A stretch of 64,000 bases of DNA from Pseudomonadota bacterium (GCA_018240785.1 JAFEFC010000012.1:38455-102454); one strand, 5' to 3'; positions 16,269 to 25,746 are shown, counted from the first letter of the stretch. Notes: generated by a model from the sequence alone, not told the origin. Program-made: numbers and translations.

Positions 16269-17765
16269 TCAGGCAGCGCTGCGCGCGGACACCGCGCGCA
16301 CGTAAAGGCCGCGACCCAGCGAAATCCACTGACGCTGCTCCTCGTCGAGCGCCGCAGCGGTCAGCGGCAGCTTCTGCAACCAGCCGGCAGTGGTGTTCAC
16401 CGAGAACCCCCTGCCCTCCCGCGCCAGCGAGATCGGTGGAATGCCACGTGCATCGCGCGCGCGGTGCACCACCACCGCCAGGCGCAGGCAGGCGATCAGC
16501 AGCCAGTCCGGGCTCAGCGGGTCGATGCCGGCAACGCGCTCGAGCTTGCCGCGATGCGCCAGCACCAGGCGCGCGAGCCGTCCCTGGTCCATGCGCGAAA
16601 AACCGGGCATGTCGGCATTGCCCAGGATATAGGCACTGTGCTTGTGGTAGCTGGAATGCGCGACCGAGATGCCGATCTCGTGCAGCAGCGCCGCCCAGCG
16701 CAGGAAGCGGCGGTCGTCGTTGTCCTTCGCCGCGCTCTCGGGCGCAACCTGCACCAGCAGATGACAGGCCGTGTCGGCCACCTGCTCGGCCTGCCGCACA
16801 TCGACGCCATAACGCCGCATGAAAGCCTGCACCGTCGCATCGCGCAGATCGTGATGGTGGTAGCGGCCCAGCAGGTCGTACAGCACGCCCAGCCGCAGCG
16901 CACCGTCGGAAAACACCATGTGTTCGAGTTCGAGTTCCTTGAACACCGCGCTCATGATCGCGAAGCCGCCGAGGAACACCGGCACCCGGTCGCCCTTCAG
17001 TCCAGCCAGGTTCACGTTGCTGATGTTTCCCGCCTTCAGCAGGATCGTCTTCAAGCGCTCGAGTCCATCGCGCGAGATGCCGCGCCGCGACAGGCCGTTC
17101 TGCTCGAGCACCTCGGCAATCGCCTTGGCCGATCCGCTGGAACCCACCGCTTCTTCCCAGCCGGTTTCGCGATAGGCCTGGCCGATCGTCTGCAGCTCGC
17201 GCCGAGCCGCCATTTCGGCCTCCTTGAGCCCGCGCTTGTCGATGCGACCGTCGGGAAAGTAGCGCAGGCTGTAGCCGACGCACCCCATGTACAGCGATTC
17301 GAGCTGCAGCGGCTCGAAGCTCTTGCCGATGATGAACTCGGTCGAACCGCCGCCGACGTCCACCACCAGTTGCTGACGGTGCGGATCCGGCAAGGTGTGC
17401 GCCACGCCGACGTAGATCAGGCGCGCCTCCTCCCGTCCGGCGATCACCTCGATCGGGAACCCGAGCGCCGCCTCAGCCCGGATGAGGAATTCGGCCGCGT
17501 TCTTGGCCACGCGCAAGGTGTTGGTGGCCACCGCACGCACCCCGTCGGGCTTGAAGTCGTGCAGGCGCTCATGAAACCGCTGCAGCGCGGCCACGCCACG
17601 CTGCTGGGCGGGCATGTCCAGCCATTTTTCCGGCGACAGACCCGCCGCCAGGCGCACCGGCTCCTTCAGGCCATCGAGCGGATAGATCTGGTCATTGACG
17701 ATGCGACCGACCTGGAGCCGGAAGCTGTTGGAACCCAGATCGATGGCGGCAATCAGATCTCGCAT
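16269..17765 (-). CDS. ppx: Exopolyphosphatase / guanosine pentaphosphatase family protein
   Basis: Ppx/GppA phosphatase of the ASKHA fold, 498 residues, removing terminal phosphate from polyphosphate and perhaps pppGpp. The phosphate-1 loop is AAIDLGSNSFRLQVGRI and the second is VVDVGGGSTEFIIG. A C-terminal HD-like domain shows RWAALLHEIGISVAHSSYHKHSAYI. The start MRDLIAAIDLGSN is chosen because it gives the family N-terminus; the frame continues to 17816. It is divergent from polyphosphate kinase, the classical synthesis/breakdown pairing, and is followed immediately by the MCE operon. Confidence 0.93.
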   Translation of the reverse strand: MRDLIAAIDLGSNSFRLQVGRIVNDQIYPLDGLKEPVRLAAGLSPEKWLDMPAQQRGVAALQRFHERLHDFKPDGVRAVATNTLRVAKNAAEFLIRAEAALGFPIEVIAGREEARLIYVGVAHTLPDPHRQQLVVDVGGGSTEFIIGKSFEPLQLESLYMGCVGYSLRYFPDGRIDKRGLKEAEMAARRELQTIGQAYRETGWEEAVGSSGSAKAIAEVLEQNGLSRRGISRDGLERLKTILLKAGNISNVNLAGLKGDRVPVFLGGFAIMSAVFKELELEHMVFSDGALRLGVLYDLLGRYHHHDLRDATVQAFMRRYGVDVRQAEQVADTACHLLVQVAPESAAKDNDDRRFLRWAALLHEIGISVAHSSYHKHSAYILGNADMPGFSRMDQGRLARLVLAHRGKLERVAGIDPLSPDWLLIACLRLAVVVHRARDARGIPPISLAREGRGFSVNTTAGWLQKLPLTAAALDEEQRQWISLGRGLYVRAVSARSAA

Positions 17766-17887
17766 GATGTTGGAGAGGTGCAAGGCGCAGAGCGCTGAAG
17801 CCTTGAATTCTACCACCCCGCCCTACCCCGCCGCCCGCGCGGCGATGGTTTTCGCGCCGCTGAACACCGCCGTGCGCCTCTGCCCGC

Positions 17888-17894
17888 CTGTCAT
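17888..17894 (+). promoter_or_regulatory. Single PHO-box half-site (CTGTCAT) before ppk
   Basis: An exact CTGTCAT lies in the ppx-ppk divergent region. The second half of a canonical PHO box (7 bases, after a 4-base spacer) matches at only three positions. A PhoB link for polyphosphate kinase would make sense, but one half-site is weak evidence. Confidence 0.2.
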
Positions 17895-17909
17895 CAAACC
17901 GCAAGGAAA

Positions 17910-20033
17910 ATGTCACATAATCACTCGAAGCAGTCATCCCACGGAACCAGCATGCGCCTGCCAAGCGAGATCATCAAATACCCCGCCGAGCATTTCATCA
18001 ATCGCGAGCTGTCGCTGCTGCAGTTCCAGCGCCGGGTGCTCGCGCAGGCAGCCGACCCCTCGGTGCCGCTGCTCGAAAGGTTGCGTTTCATCTGCATCGT
18101 CTCCAGCAACCTCGACGAGTTCTTCGAGATCCGCGTTTCCGGCATCAAGGAGCAGATCCGCCTCGGCGACCGCAAGGGTGGCATCGACGGCATCGCCCCC
18201 ACCGAGTTGCTCCGCCAACTGAGCGACGAGGTGCACAAGCTCATCTCCGAGCAGTACGCGCTGCTCAACGAAGACATCCTCCCCGCACTCGAGAAGGAAG
18301 GCGTCTCCTTCCTGCGCCGCAACCTGTGGACCGATGCCCAGCGCGCCTGGATCCGCGAGTACTTCCTGCGCGAAGTCATGCCGGTGCTGACGCCCATCGG
18401 GCTCGATCCGGCGCACCCTTTCCCGCGCGTGCTGAACAAGAGCCTCAACTTCGCGGTGGAACTCGACGGCCTGGATGCCTTCGGCCGCGACTCGGGGGCC
18501 GCCATCGTGCAGGCGCCGCGCGCACTGCCGCGGGTGATCCGCCTGCCGCGCGAAATCTGCGAGCAGGAATACAGCTTCGTGTTCCTGTCGTCGGTGCTGC
18601 ACGCCCACGTCGGCGAACTGTTCTCGGGCATGCAGGTGCTCGGTTGCTACCAGTTCCGCGTCACGCGCAATTCGGACCTGTTCGTGGATGAGGAGGAGGT
18701 CAAGGACCTGCGCACCACGCTCAAGGGCGAACTCCAGCAGCGCCACTACGGCGACGCCGTGCGCCTGGAAATGGCCGACAACTGCTCCGAGGAGATGGCC
18801 GCTTTCCTCGTCGAGCATTTCCACCTCGGCCGCCAGGACCTCTATCGCACGCCCGGCATCGTCAACCTGGTGCGTCTGATGCAGGTGCCCGATTGGGTTG
18901 ACCGGCCCGACCTCAAGTACCAGCCCTTCACCCCAGGCATGCCCAAAGGCCTGGACAAGCGGCAGGACATCTTCGACGTCGTCTGCAAGCAGGACATCCT
19001 GCTGCACCACCCCTTCCAGAGCTTCGCCCCGGTCATCGACCTGCTGCGCACCGCGGCCGACGATCCTCAGGTGCTGGCGATCAAGATGACCGTGTATCGC
19101 ACCGGCACCGACTCGGTGCTGATGGAACACCTGGTGCGTGCCGCGCAGAAGGGCAAGGAAGTCACCGTCGTGCTGGAGCTGATGGCGCGCTTCGACGAGG
19201 AAGCCAACATCACCTGGGCAAACCGGCTGGAGGAAGTCGGTGCGCACGTCATCTACGGCGTGTTCGGCTACAAGACGCATGCCAAGCTGCTCATGGTAGT
19301 GCGGCGCGAAGAAGGCGGCCTGCGCCACTACGTGCATCTGGGCACCGGCAACTACCATCCGCGCACCACCCGCCTCTACACCGACTTCGGTCTCCTCACC
19401 AGCAACCCGGAAATCGGCGAGGACGTCGCCACCGTCTTCAAGCAGCTCACCGGACTCGGCCAGGCGACCGAGTTGCGCCACCTGTGGCAGGCGCCCTTCA
19501 CGCTGCAGCCCAAGGTCGTCGCCGCCATCCGGCGCGAGGCCGCCATCGCGCGCGAAGGCCGCAAGGCGCGCGTCATCGCCAAGATGAACGCGCTGCTCGA
19601 ACCCGAGACCATCGAGGCGCTCTACGAGGCTTCGCAGGCCGGGGTCGAGATCGACCTCATCGTGCGCGGCCCCTGCGCGCTGCGGCCGGGCGTCCCGGGC
19701 TTGTCGGAAAACATCCGCGTGCGCTCGGTGATCGGCCGCTTCCTCGAGCACCACCGCATCTTCTACTTCCGCGCCGACGGCGAGGAACAGGTGTATCTGT
19801 CCAGCGCCGACTGGATGGAGCGCAACTTCTTCCGCCGCATCGAGATCGCCTTCCCGATCCTCGACACGCGCATCAAGCGTCGAGTGATCCGCGAAGGTCT
19901 GCGCCCTTACGTCGCCGACAACGCCCAGGCCTGGGAAATGCAGCCCAACGGCTGCTACCGCCGCAAGACGGCGCGCGGCGCGACCCGCGCGGCGCAGCTC
20001 AAGCTGTTGCACGATCTGGCGGCGAATAGCTGA
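17910..20033 (+). CDS. ppk1: Polyphosphate kinase 1
   Basis: Makes long-chain polyphosphate from ATP, reversibly, and is membrane-associated in many bacteria. The N-domain starts HFINRELSLLQFQRRVLAQA. The catalytic domains contain the phospho-accepting histidine in YKTHAKLLMVVR, HLGTGNYHPRTTRLYTDFGL, IVRGPCALRPGVPGLSENI, and the second conserved histidine region RFLEHHRIFYF with VYLSSADWMERNFFRR. 707 residues is family length. ATG 17952 (MRLPSEII, 693 residues) is an equally possible start. It is divergent from ppx and convergent with relA. Confidence 0.95.
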   Translation: MSHNHSKQSSHGTSMRLPSEIIKYPAEHFINRELSLLQFQRRVLAQAADPSVPLLERLRFICIVSSNLDEFFEIRVSGIKEQIRLGDRKGGIDGIAPTELLRQLSDEVHKLISEQYALLNEDILPALEKEGVSFLRRNLWTDAQRAWIREYFLREVMPVLTPIGLDPAHPFPRVLNKSLNFAVELDGLDAFGRDSGAAIVQAPRALPRVIRLPREICEQEYSFVFLSSVLHAHVGELFSGMQVLGCYQFRVTRNSDLFVDEEEVKDLRTTLKGELQQRHYGDAVRLEMADNCSEEMAAFLVEHFHLGRQDLYRTPGIVNLVRLMQVPDWVDRPDLKYQPFTPGMPKGLDKRQDIFDVVCKQDILLHHPFQSFAPVIDLLRTAADDPQVLAIKMTVYRTGTDSVLMEHLVRAAQKGKEVTVVLELMARFDEEANITWANRLEEVGAHVIYGVFGYKTHAKLLMVVRREEGGLRHYVHLGTGNYHPRTTRLYTDFGLLTSNPEIGEDVATVFKQLTGLGQATELRHLWQAPFTLQPKVVAAIRREAAIAREGRKARVIAKMNALLEPETIEALYEASQAGVEIDLIVRGPCALRPGVPGLSENIRVRSVIGRFLEHHRIFYFRADGEEQVYLSSADWMERNFFRRIEIAFPILDTRIKRRVIREGLRPYVADNAQAWEMQPNGCYRRKTARGATRAAQLKLLHDLAANS

Positions 20034-20039
20034 CGGCTT

Positions 20040-20072
20040 GCCGTGCAGCGAGCCGGGACCGCCCCGCACGGC
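20040..20072. terminator. Weak hairpin between convergent ppk1 and relA
   Basis: GCCGTGC (20040-20046) can pair with GCACGGC (20066-20072) around a GC-rich 19-base loop in the 73-base convergent gap. There is no T-run, so this is only a possible termination or processing element. Confidence 0.3.
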
Positions 20073-20106
20073 CGCGGCCCCGGGAGTCCCAAGGTCTGCG
20101 GAGGCC

Positions 20107-22308
20107 CTACTTTCGCTGCACGTCCATCACGCCCGACACTTCACGGATCAGCGTGATGGCGCGCTGCATCTGCTGCACGCCGCCGACTTCCATGGTGAAG
20201 CGCATATAGGCGGTGCCGCGCTTGGTGAGCGTATTGACGGCGATGACGTTCAGCCTTTCGCGCGACAGCACTTCGGAGATGTCGCGCAGCAGGCCCTGGC
20301 GATCGGTGGCTTCGACGGCGATGTCGACCTGATATACCGCCTGCTTGTTGTCGAAGGCACGGTCGCCCCATTCGGCCTGGATCACCCGCTCGGGGTGGCG
20401 CAGGGCGAGCTGCTGGAAGTCGTGGCAATCCACGCGGTGAATCGAGATGCCGCGGCCGCGGGTGACGAAGCCTTCGATGGCGTCGGGTGGCGCCGGCTTG
20501 CAGCAGCGCGACAGCGAAGTCATCAGCTTGCCGACACCGACGATCAGGATCTTGTCGGAGTTGTCGCCCGAGCGGCTGCGGCCGACGACGATCTCCGGTT
20601 CGGCCTCGACCTCGGCCGGGGCACTGCCCTCGCGCAGCGCCACCTGCACCGAGCGCGGCCCGACTTCGCCGCGGCCGGCGGCGAGGAACAGCGCCTCCGC
20701 GTTCTTGAAGCCCATGCGCTCGGCCAGACCGTCGATGTTGGCCTGGGCGTGGCCGTCGCGCTGCATCTCCTTGGTGACGAAGCTGCGTCCGCGGGCGAGC
20801 AGTTCCTCTTCGTCCAACTGGGCGAAGTACTGCTTGATCTTGTTGCGCGCACGCGAGGTGGCGACATAGCCCTGGCGCGCATCGAGCCAGTCGCGCGACG
20901 GCCCGCCCTCCTTCACCGTGTTGATCTCGACCGTCTGGCCGTTCTCGAGGCGGGTGTTGAGCGGCACCAGGTGGCCATCCACCTTCGCACCGCGGCAGCG
21001 GTGGCCAAGGTTGGTATGCAGGCGGTAGGCGAAATCCACCGGCGTGGCGCCGCGCGGCAGGTCGATGACCTTGCCCTGCGGCGTGAGCACGTACAGGGTG
21101 TCGTCGAGCGAGGCGCGGCGGTATTGCTCCAGCCAGTGCGCCGAATCCGCGACCTCGTCGCGCCAGGACAGCAGGCTGCGCAGCAATGCGATCTTCTCGT
21201 CGTAATCGCTGCCCTTGTGCGTGCCCTCCTTGTAGCGCCAGTGCGCCGCCACGCCCAGCTCGGCATGCTTGTGCATGTCGTGGGTGCGGATCTGCACTTC
21301 CAGCGCGCGGCCGTCGCCCGCCAGCACCGCAGTGTGCAGCGACTGGTAGTTGTTGCCCTTGGGCTTGGTGATGTAGTCGTCGAATTCCTTGCTGATCGGC
21401 TGCCAGATCTGGTGCACGATGCCCAGCACCGTGTAGCAGTCCTTCACCTCGTCGACCAGCACGCGCAGCGCCCGGATGTCGTAGACCTGCGAGAAATCCA
21501 GCCGCTTGGCGCGCATCTTGTTGTAGATGCTGTAGATGTGCTTGGGCCGGCCGTAGATCTCGGCCTTGATGCCGACCGCCGCCAGCTCGCGGCGCAGCCG
21601 TTCGATGGCGTTGTCGATGAACTCCTGACGCTCGACGCGGCGCTCGTCGAGCATCTTCGCGATGCGCTTGTAGGTGTCGGGCTCGATGAAGCGGAAGGAG
21701 AGGTCCTCCAGTTCCCACTTCAGTTGCCACACGCCGAGCCGGTTGGCGAGGGGCGCGTAGATGTCCAGGCTCTCGCGCGCCACGTCGACACGTGCGTCGT
21801 CCTTGACGTCGGTGTAGTAGCGCAGCGTCTGCGTGCGTGAGGCCAGCCGCACCAGCACGACGCGAATATCCTCGACCATGGCGAGCAGCATCTTGCGCAG
21901 CACTTCGGTCTGTGCGCGGATCTCGGGCGCAGTGGCGGTGGCCGTCATGCGGGTGACGAGGCGCAGGCCATTGAGGCGGTTGAGACCATCGACAAGATGC
22001 GCCACACCCTCGCCAAAGCGGGCCTCGATTGCGTCCAGCACGTCCTCGCGATAGGCGCATGCGGCAAACAGCAGCGCGGCAATTCGCGTCTCGGCGTCGA
22101 GCCTGAGCGACGCCACAATCAGCGCAGAGCCGACGGCATGCGTCCATGTGGATTCGCCGGTGCCGAGCGTCCGGTCGGCATAGAGTTCGGCGGCAAAGTC
22201 GAGCGCGTCGCGGACCCGAGCAGCTTCCGCCTCGGACAGAGCTTCCGACAGCAGTTCGACGGGAGGGGCGGTGTCGCCCTGGGAAATTGCGTGAGTGACT
22301 GAAACCAT
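20107..22308 (-). CDS. relA: GTP pyrophosphokinase RelA
   Basis: Stringent-response enzyme making (p)ppGpp from GTP/GDP and ATP. The hydrolase region is degenerate: LLFAACAYRED replaces the LLHD...ED signature, so it should be synthesis-only. The synthetase carries RPKHIYSIYNKM, DIRALRVLVDE and the acidic EFDDYITKPKGNNYQSLHT loop typical of monofunctional RelA. TGS (TLYVLTPQGKVIDLPRGATPVDFAYRLH), the zinc-finger region with SRCCKPAPPDAI, and a C-terminal ACT domain follow. I chose MVSVTH (22308) because a GATAAT box lies just before it; the frame extends to 22326. Confidence 0.95.
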   Translation of the reverse strand: MVSVTHAISQGDTAPPVELLSEALSEAEAARVRDALDFAAELYADRTLGTGESTWTHAVGSALIVASLRLDAETRIAALLFAACAYREDVLDAIEARFGEGVAHLVDGLNRLNGLRLVTRMTATATAPEIRAQTEVLRKMLLAMVEDIRVVLVRLASRTQTLRYYTDVKDDARVDVARESLDIYAPLANRLGVWQLKWELEDLSFRFIEPDTYKRIAKMLDERRVERQEFIDNAIERLRRELAAVGIKAEIYGRPKHIYSIYNKMRAKRLDFSQVYDIRALRVLVDEVKDCYTVLGIVHQIWQPISKEFDDYITKPKGNNYQSLHTAVLAGDGRALEVQIRTHDMHKHAELGVAAHWRYKEGTHKGSDYDEKIALLRSLLSWRDEVADSAHWLEQYRRASLDDTLYVLTPQGKVIDLPRGATPVDFAYRLHTNLGHRCRGAKVDGHLVPLNTRLENGQTVEINTVKEGGPSRDWLDARQGYVATSRARNKIKQYFAQLDEEELLARGRSFVTKEMQRDGHAQANIDGLAERMGFKNAEALFLAAGRGEVGPRSVQVALREGSAPAEVEAEPEIVVGRSRSGDNSDKILIVGVGKLMTSLSRCCKPAPPDAIEGFVTRGRGISIHRVDCHDFQQLALRHPERVIQAEWGDRAFDNKQAVYQVDIAVEATDRQGLLRDISEVLSRERLNVIAVNTLTKRGTAYMRFTMEVGGVQQMQRAITLIREVSGVMDVQRK

Positions 22309-22314
22309 GGACGA

Positions 22315-22320
22315 ATTATC
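22315..22320 (-). promoter_or_regulatory. -10-like box of relA
   Basis: Read on the minus strand, GATAAT (5 of 6 matches to TATAAT) ends 6 bases before the relA ATG at 22308. No good -35 is seen. Like yciB, this geometry would give a transcript beginning at the start codon. Confidence 0.35.
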
Positions 22321-22461
22321 CCACATCGCCGGGGTGCCGCAGGCTTTGACAGCGTGCGATCATCTGTGGGGGAATCCCTGAAACAGATCGCGGTCAGGCC
22401 CGCTGCCGCCTGAAACCGGCCGGCGATTCTTCCCGTTGTCCACGACCGATCCACTGCCTCG

Positions 22462-23268
22462 ATGTTCGCCAAGCTCCAGCAATGGCTGGGCCTCAAGCGC
22501 CCGCCTCCGTCCATTCCCGACGCCTTGTGGCGCCGCGTCGAAGCCGGCCTGCCCTTCCTCGATTTTCTCGGCGTGGACGAGCGTCTGCGCCTGCGTGAGC
22601 TGGCGCGCGGCTTCCTGGCGGAAAAGGAATTCCACGGCGCGCAGGGCCTGCGGCTCACCGACGAGATGCTGCTCGGCATTGCATTGCAGGCCTGCCTGCC
22701 GATCCTGAACAAGGGACTGGATGCCTACCGGAGCTGGGTGGGCGTGATCGTGTATCCGGGAGATTTCGTCATTCCGCGCCATGAGATGGACGAGGATGGC
22801 GTCGTGCACGAATACGACGACGAGGTGCTGGGCGAGGCCTGGGAAGGCGGACCGGTCGTGCTGTCGTGGTTTCCCGGGCACCTTGCCCCCGACGGCGTGA
22901 ATGTGGTGATCCATGAGTTCGCGCACAAGCTCGACATGGAGAACGGCGGCGCCGACGGCTTTCCACGCCTGCCGGCGGGGATGTCCCGCGAGGCCTGGGC
23001 CGCGGCCTTCTCGTCCGCCTACGAGGCATTGTGCGAGGACGTCGATGCGGGGCGCGACACCGCGCTCGATCCTTATGCCGCTGAGAGTCCGGGCGAATTC
23101 TTCGCCGTCGCCTCCGAGGCCTTTTTCGAGACGCCAGCCAGCCTGTCGGAAAGCCATCCGGCCGTTTATGCGCAGCTTGCCGCTTTCTACGGCAGCGACC
23201 CGGCGACCGGGGAGCGCCGCCTCGACGAGCTGGCCGGCGCTCGCGGCACCGCGCCGCCAGGGGCTTAG
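22462..23268 (+). CDS. mtfA: MtfA-type zinc peptidase (M90 family)
   Basis: 268-residue protein of the MtfA family, a cytosolic zinc aminopeptidase that interacts with the Mlc glucose repressor in E. coli. The zinc motif HEFAHKLDMENG (HExxH) is intact, and a downstream glutamate region SPGEFFAVASEAFFETP supplies the third ligand. N-terminal LDFLGVDERLRLRELARGFLAEKEFHGAQGL and YPGDFVIPRH match the family. It is divergent from relA. No mlc-like gene is in the window, so its partner here is unknown. Confidence 0.92.
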   Translation: MFAKLQQWLGLKRPPPSIPDALWRRVEAGLPFLDFLGVDERLRLRELARGFLAEKEFHGAQGLRLTDEMLLGIALQACLPILNKGLDAYRSWVGVIVYPGDFVIPRHEMDEDGVVHEYDDEVLGEAWEGGPVVLSWFPGHLAPDGVNVVIHEFAHKLDMENGGADGFPRLPAGMSREAWAAAFSSAYEALCEDVDAGRDTALDPYAAESPGEFFAVASEAFFETPASLSESHPAVYAQLAAFYGSDPATGERRLDELAGARGTAPPGA

Positions 23269-23422
23269 CGCCCCGCGCCCCGCGTACGCGCAACGGCGTT
23301 TCACATGGCGGTAACGAAGCTCGTTGGCAGGGCGGGCTGCAGTGGCTACTCTTCAGTTGGCACTGCCCACGGCGGGAGGCTGGGGATGGTGTCTTTCCTC
23401 AATGTGGAACGGAGGGTGTCTC

Positions 23423-23863
23423 ATGGCCATTACCTGGATTCTGGTTGCCAACGCGAGCCTGGCGAAGCTGTATGCGAACCTCGGCCCCAACAAGGGCCTG
23501 CAGCTCGTCAAGGAGCTGATTCACCCGGAAAGCCGGCAAAAGAATTCCGAACTCGTCAGTGACCGCCCTGGCAGCATGGGGTCGAACGGAACAGGCGGCG
23601 GCACGATGCGGCCGCAAACGGAACCGAAGCAGCACGAAGCGAAGGTGTTTGCCCAGAAGATTGCCCAGGAGCTGTACCAGGGGCGTGCCGCCAATGCGTT
23701 CAAGCGCGCCATCGTCGTCGCGCCGCCCTCCTTCATGGGCGTCCTCAATGGCGTGATCGACGGGCCCACGGCGCAAATGATCAGCGATCGCTTCGAGAAG
23801 GACTACACGAAGTCGACCGAAGCGGAGCTGAGCGAGCGACTCGCAAGCGCGATCTTTCTTTGA
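23423..23863 (+). CDS. Host attachment family protein
   Basis: 146-residue protein of the bacterial host-attachment family (AtsE-like), named from a plant-attachment locus but common in free-living proteobacteria. It begins MAITWILVANASLAKLYA and contains a glycine-rich GSNGTGGGTMRP loop, FAQKIAQELYQGR and RAIVVAPPSFMGVL. The fold resembles release-factor/Pelota-like domains. The MAITW start has a GGAGGG ribosome site; a longer frame from 23324 does not. It stands alone between mtfA and thpR, and I cannot give a biochemical role. Confidence 0.85.
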   Translation: MAITWILVANASLAKLYANLGPNKGLQLVKELIHPESRQKNSELVSDRPGSMGSNGTGGGTMRPQTEPKQHEAKVFAQKIAQELYQGRAANAFKRAIVVAPPSFMGVLNGVIDGPTAQMISDRFEKDYTKSTEAELSERLASAIFL

Positions 23864-23873
23864 TTTCTCACAC

Positions 23874-23943
23874 GTCTCCCTTCAGGAGACGACGGGGCGG
23901 GCGAAAGCCACCCCTGGGAGCCGCGGGGCGCTTGGCGCCCCGC
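23874..23943. terminator. Two consecutive hairpins between host-attachment gene and thpR
   Basis: First hairpin: GTCTCC, loop CTTCA, GGAGAC (23874-23890). Second: GCGGGGCG, loop CTTGG, CGCCCCGC (23923-23943), followed by TTTC. They fill the convergent gap and probably terminate both transcripts. Confidence 0.55.
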
Positions 23944-23966
23944 TTTCACGTCCGGCCGACCTGCTT

Positions 23967-24557
23967 TCATTTTCCGCTGCCGGCCTGCATGTCGCGGGAC
24001 AGCGGCCAGCGCCCGATGCACTCGTAGCGCGCCCCTTCGCCGCCGAGGTGCGAGCGCATCAGGGCGAACTCACCCACCGGCCACGAAACGGGCGGATCGA
24101 TCTCGCGCGGCGGCGGCTGACGGCCATTGCGCACCAGCGTGACATGCGCCGCAAACGGCCGCGCCTCGACTTCGAACCCTTGCGCCCGCAAGGCCGCAGC
24201 CAGCCCTTCGGCCAGCGCCGCCAATGCCTGCGGCGTCGCCTCCGGCCCACCCCACACGATGCGCCCGCGCTGCCACGCACCCGCGCGCGAAAGCTGGAGT
24301 TGGAAGACCTCACCCTGCAGCGTGGCGGCGAGCTCGCGCAGGGTGTCCACGCGCTCGGGCGGCTGGTCGCCGAGGAAGGCCAGGGTGAGATGCAGGCTGT
24401 CGCGCTGCATCAGGCGACCGCCTGTCTGCGCGTGGATGCGGCGTGCGCAGGCGTGCAGGGCAGTGGCGACCCGCTCATCCGGCCACAGCGCGAAAAACAC
24501 CCGCTGCGGACTGGTGCCGGAATCACGCGCGGGCACCGCGCCCGCCTGCTGCGTCAT
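23967..24557 (-). CDS. thpR: RNA 2',3'-cyclic phosphodiesterase (2'-5' RNA ligase family)
   Basis: 196-residue 2H-phosphoesterase. Both catalytic HxT/Lx motifs are visible: HLTLAFLG near residue 57 and HVTLVRNG near residue 140. The N-terminus [16 protein letters not shown] is typical. It opens the 2',3'-cyclic phosphate of RNA. The start overlaps the ispF stop by 4 bases, so it is the third gene of ispD-ispF-thpR; the link with isoprenoid synthesis looks positional, not functional. Confidence 0.93.
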   Translation of the reverse strand: MTQQAGAVPARDSGTSPQRVFFALWPDERVATALHACARRIHAQTGGRLMQRDSLHLTLAFLGDQPPERVDTLRELAATLQGEVFQLQLSRAGAWQRGRIVWGGPEATPQALAALAEGLAAALRAQGFEVEARPFAAHVTLVRNGRQPPPREIDPPVSWPVGEFALMRSHLGGEGARYECIGRWPLSRDMQAGSGK

Positions 24558-25039
24558 GCGCGCGCCAGCAGGGCGACGACCTGCGCGGCGATGCCTTCGC
24601 CACGGCCGGTGAAGCCGAGCTTCTCGGTAGTCTTGCCCTTGATGTTGACCGCGCCAGGGTCCATGCCGAGATCGGCGGCGATGTTGGCGACCATCGCCGG
24701 TGCGTGCGGCAGGATGCGCGGCGCCCTGCAGATCACGGTGGCGTCAACGTTCACCACCTGCCAGCCGGCACCGCGCACGCGCGCCCAGGCCTCGCGCAGC
24801 AGCACGCGGCTGTCGGCACCGGCGTGCTTCTGGTCAGTGTCGGGAAACAGCCGTCCGATGTCGCCCATTCCCGCGGCGCCGAGCAGCGCATCGGTGAGCG
24901 CATGCAGCAGCACGTCGGCATCCGAATGGCCGAGCAGGCCACGTTCATGAGGAATGGTCACGCCGCCGATGATCAGCGGCCGCCCGGCAACCAGAGCATG
25001 CACGTCGAACCCCTGCCCGATACGAAACGGCACGTTCAT
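24554..25039 (-). CDS. ispF: 2-C-methyl-D-erythritol 2,4-cyclodiphosphate synthase
   Basis: Fifth enzyme of the MEP isoprenoid route. It begins [11 protein letters not shown] (zinc-binding Asp-x-His), then [29 protein letters not shown] and the C-terminal [17 protein letters not shown]. 161 residues is standard for the trimeric enzyme. The start overlaps ispD by 4 bases, so the two consecutive-pathway enzymes are translationally coupled. Confidence 0.97.
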   Translation of the reverse strand: MNVPFRIGQGFDVHALVAGRPLIIGGVTIPHERGLLGHSDADVLLHALTDALLGAAGMGDIGRLFPDTDQKHAGADSRVLLREAWARVRGAGWQVVNVDATVICRAPRILPHAPAMVANIAADLGMDPGAVNIKGKTTEKLGFTGRGEGIAAQVVALLARA

Positions 25040-25746
25040 GCCTCGACTCCTTCACGGTTCTGCAGGATCCACTCTGCCAGATGCAGGTCGAGCGGATAAG
25101 TCACCTTGAGGTTGGTGGCGTCGCCCAGCACCAGGCGCGGGCGCAAACCGGCGGCCTCGATGGCGCTCGCCTCGTCGGTGACTTCGCTGGCGCTTTCCAG
25201 TGCGCGGCGCAGCATCACGTAGCGGAACATCTGCGGCGTCTGCGCCTGCCACAAGCTGTCGCGCGGCACCGTCGCAGCCACTTGTCGATGGGCATCGGCA
25301 CGCTTGAGCGTGTCGGCCACCGGCACGGCGAGCAGGCCGCCGACTTCGTCGTGCGCCAGTTCGCGGATCAGCTTGTCGATGTGCCAGGGCGCCAGGCAGG
25401 GACGCGCGGCATCGTGCACCAGCACCCAGTCGGACGGCGAGGCCTCGCCCGCGATTGCCCGCAGGCCACCGAGCACGCTGTCGGCCCGCGTCGCGCCACC
25501 GCAGAACAGCGGCACCAGCTTGTCGCCGAGCGCGCGCCAGTCGTGACGTGCCCACTCGGTGTCGTCGACTGACAGCACGACGAAGACGCGGTCGATCTCG
25601 GGCACCGCGCACAGCACCGACAGCGCATGGTGGATGAGAGGCTTGCCGAGCAAGGGCAGATACTGCTTGGGCCGGTTCGCACCCATGCGCGAACCACTGC
25701 CTGCTGCCGGGACGATGGCGAAGTGGCGAGGGTGGAATGTCTGCAT
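25036..25746 (-). CDS. ispD: 2-C-methyl-D-erythritol 4-phosphate cytidylyltransferase
   Basis: Third MEP-pathway enzyme, transferring CMP from CTP. The nucleotide-binding start [22 protein letters not shown] is diagnostic, with [20 protein letters not shown] and [11 protein letters not shown] further on. I used [16 protein letters not shown] (236 residues), the family length; the open frame runs much further upstream without support. First gene of ispD-ispF-thpR and divergent from the MgtC/DUF4010 gene. Confidence 0.96.
   Translation of the reverse strand: MQTFHPRHFAIVPAAGSGSRMGANRPKQYLPLLGKPLIHHALSVLCAVPEIDRVFVVLSVDDTEWARHDWRALGDKLVPLFCGGATRADSVLGGLRAIAGEASPSDWVLVHDAARPCLAPWHIDKLIRELAHDEVGGLLAVPVADTLKRADAHRQVAATVPRDSLWQAQTPQMFRYVMLRRALESASEVTDEASAIEAAGLRPRLVLGDATNLKVTYPLDLHLAEWILQNREGVEA

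Noticed and set aside
17888-17905. Full PHO box before ppk1
   Set aside because: Only the first CTGTCAT half matches; the second half has three of seven bases.
23357-23373. Sigma-54 promoter (TTGGCAC) before the host-attachment gene
   Set aside because: The -24 element is good, but the required GC of the -12 element at the right spacing is missing.
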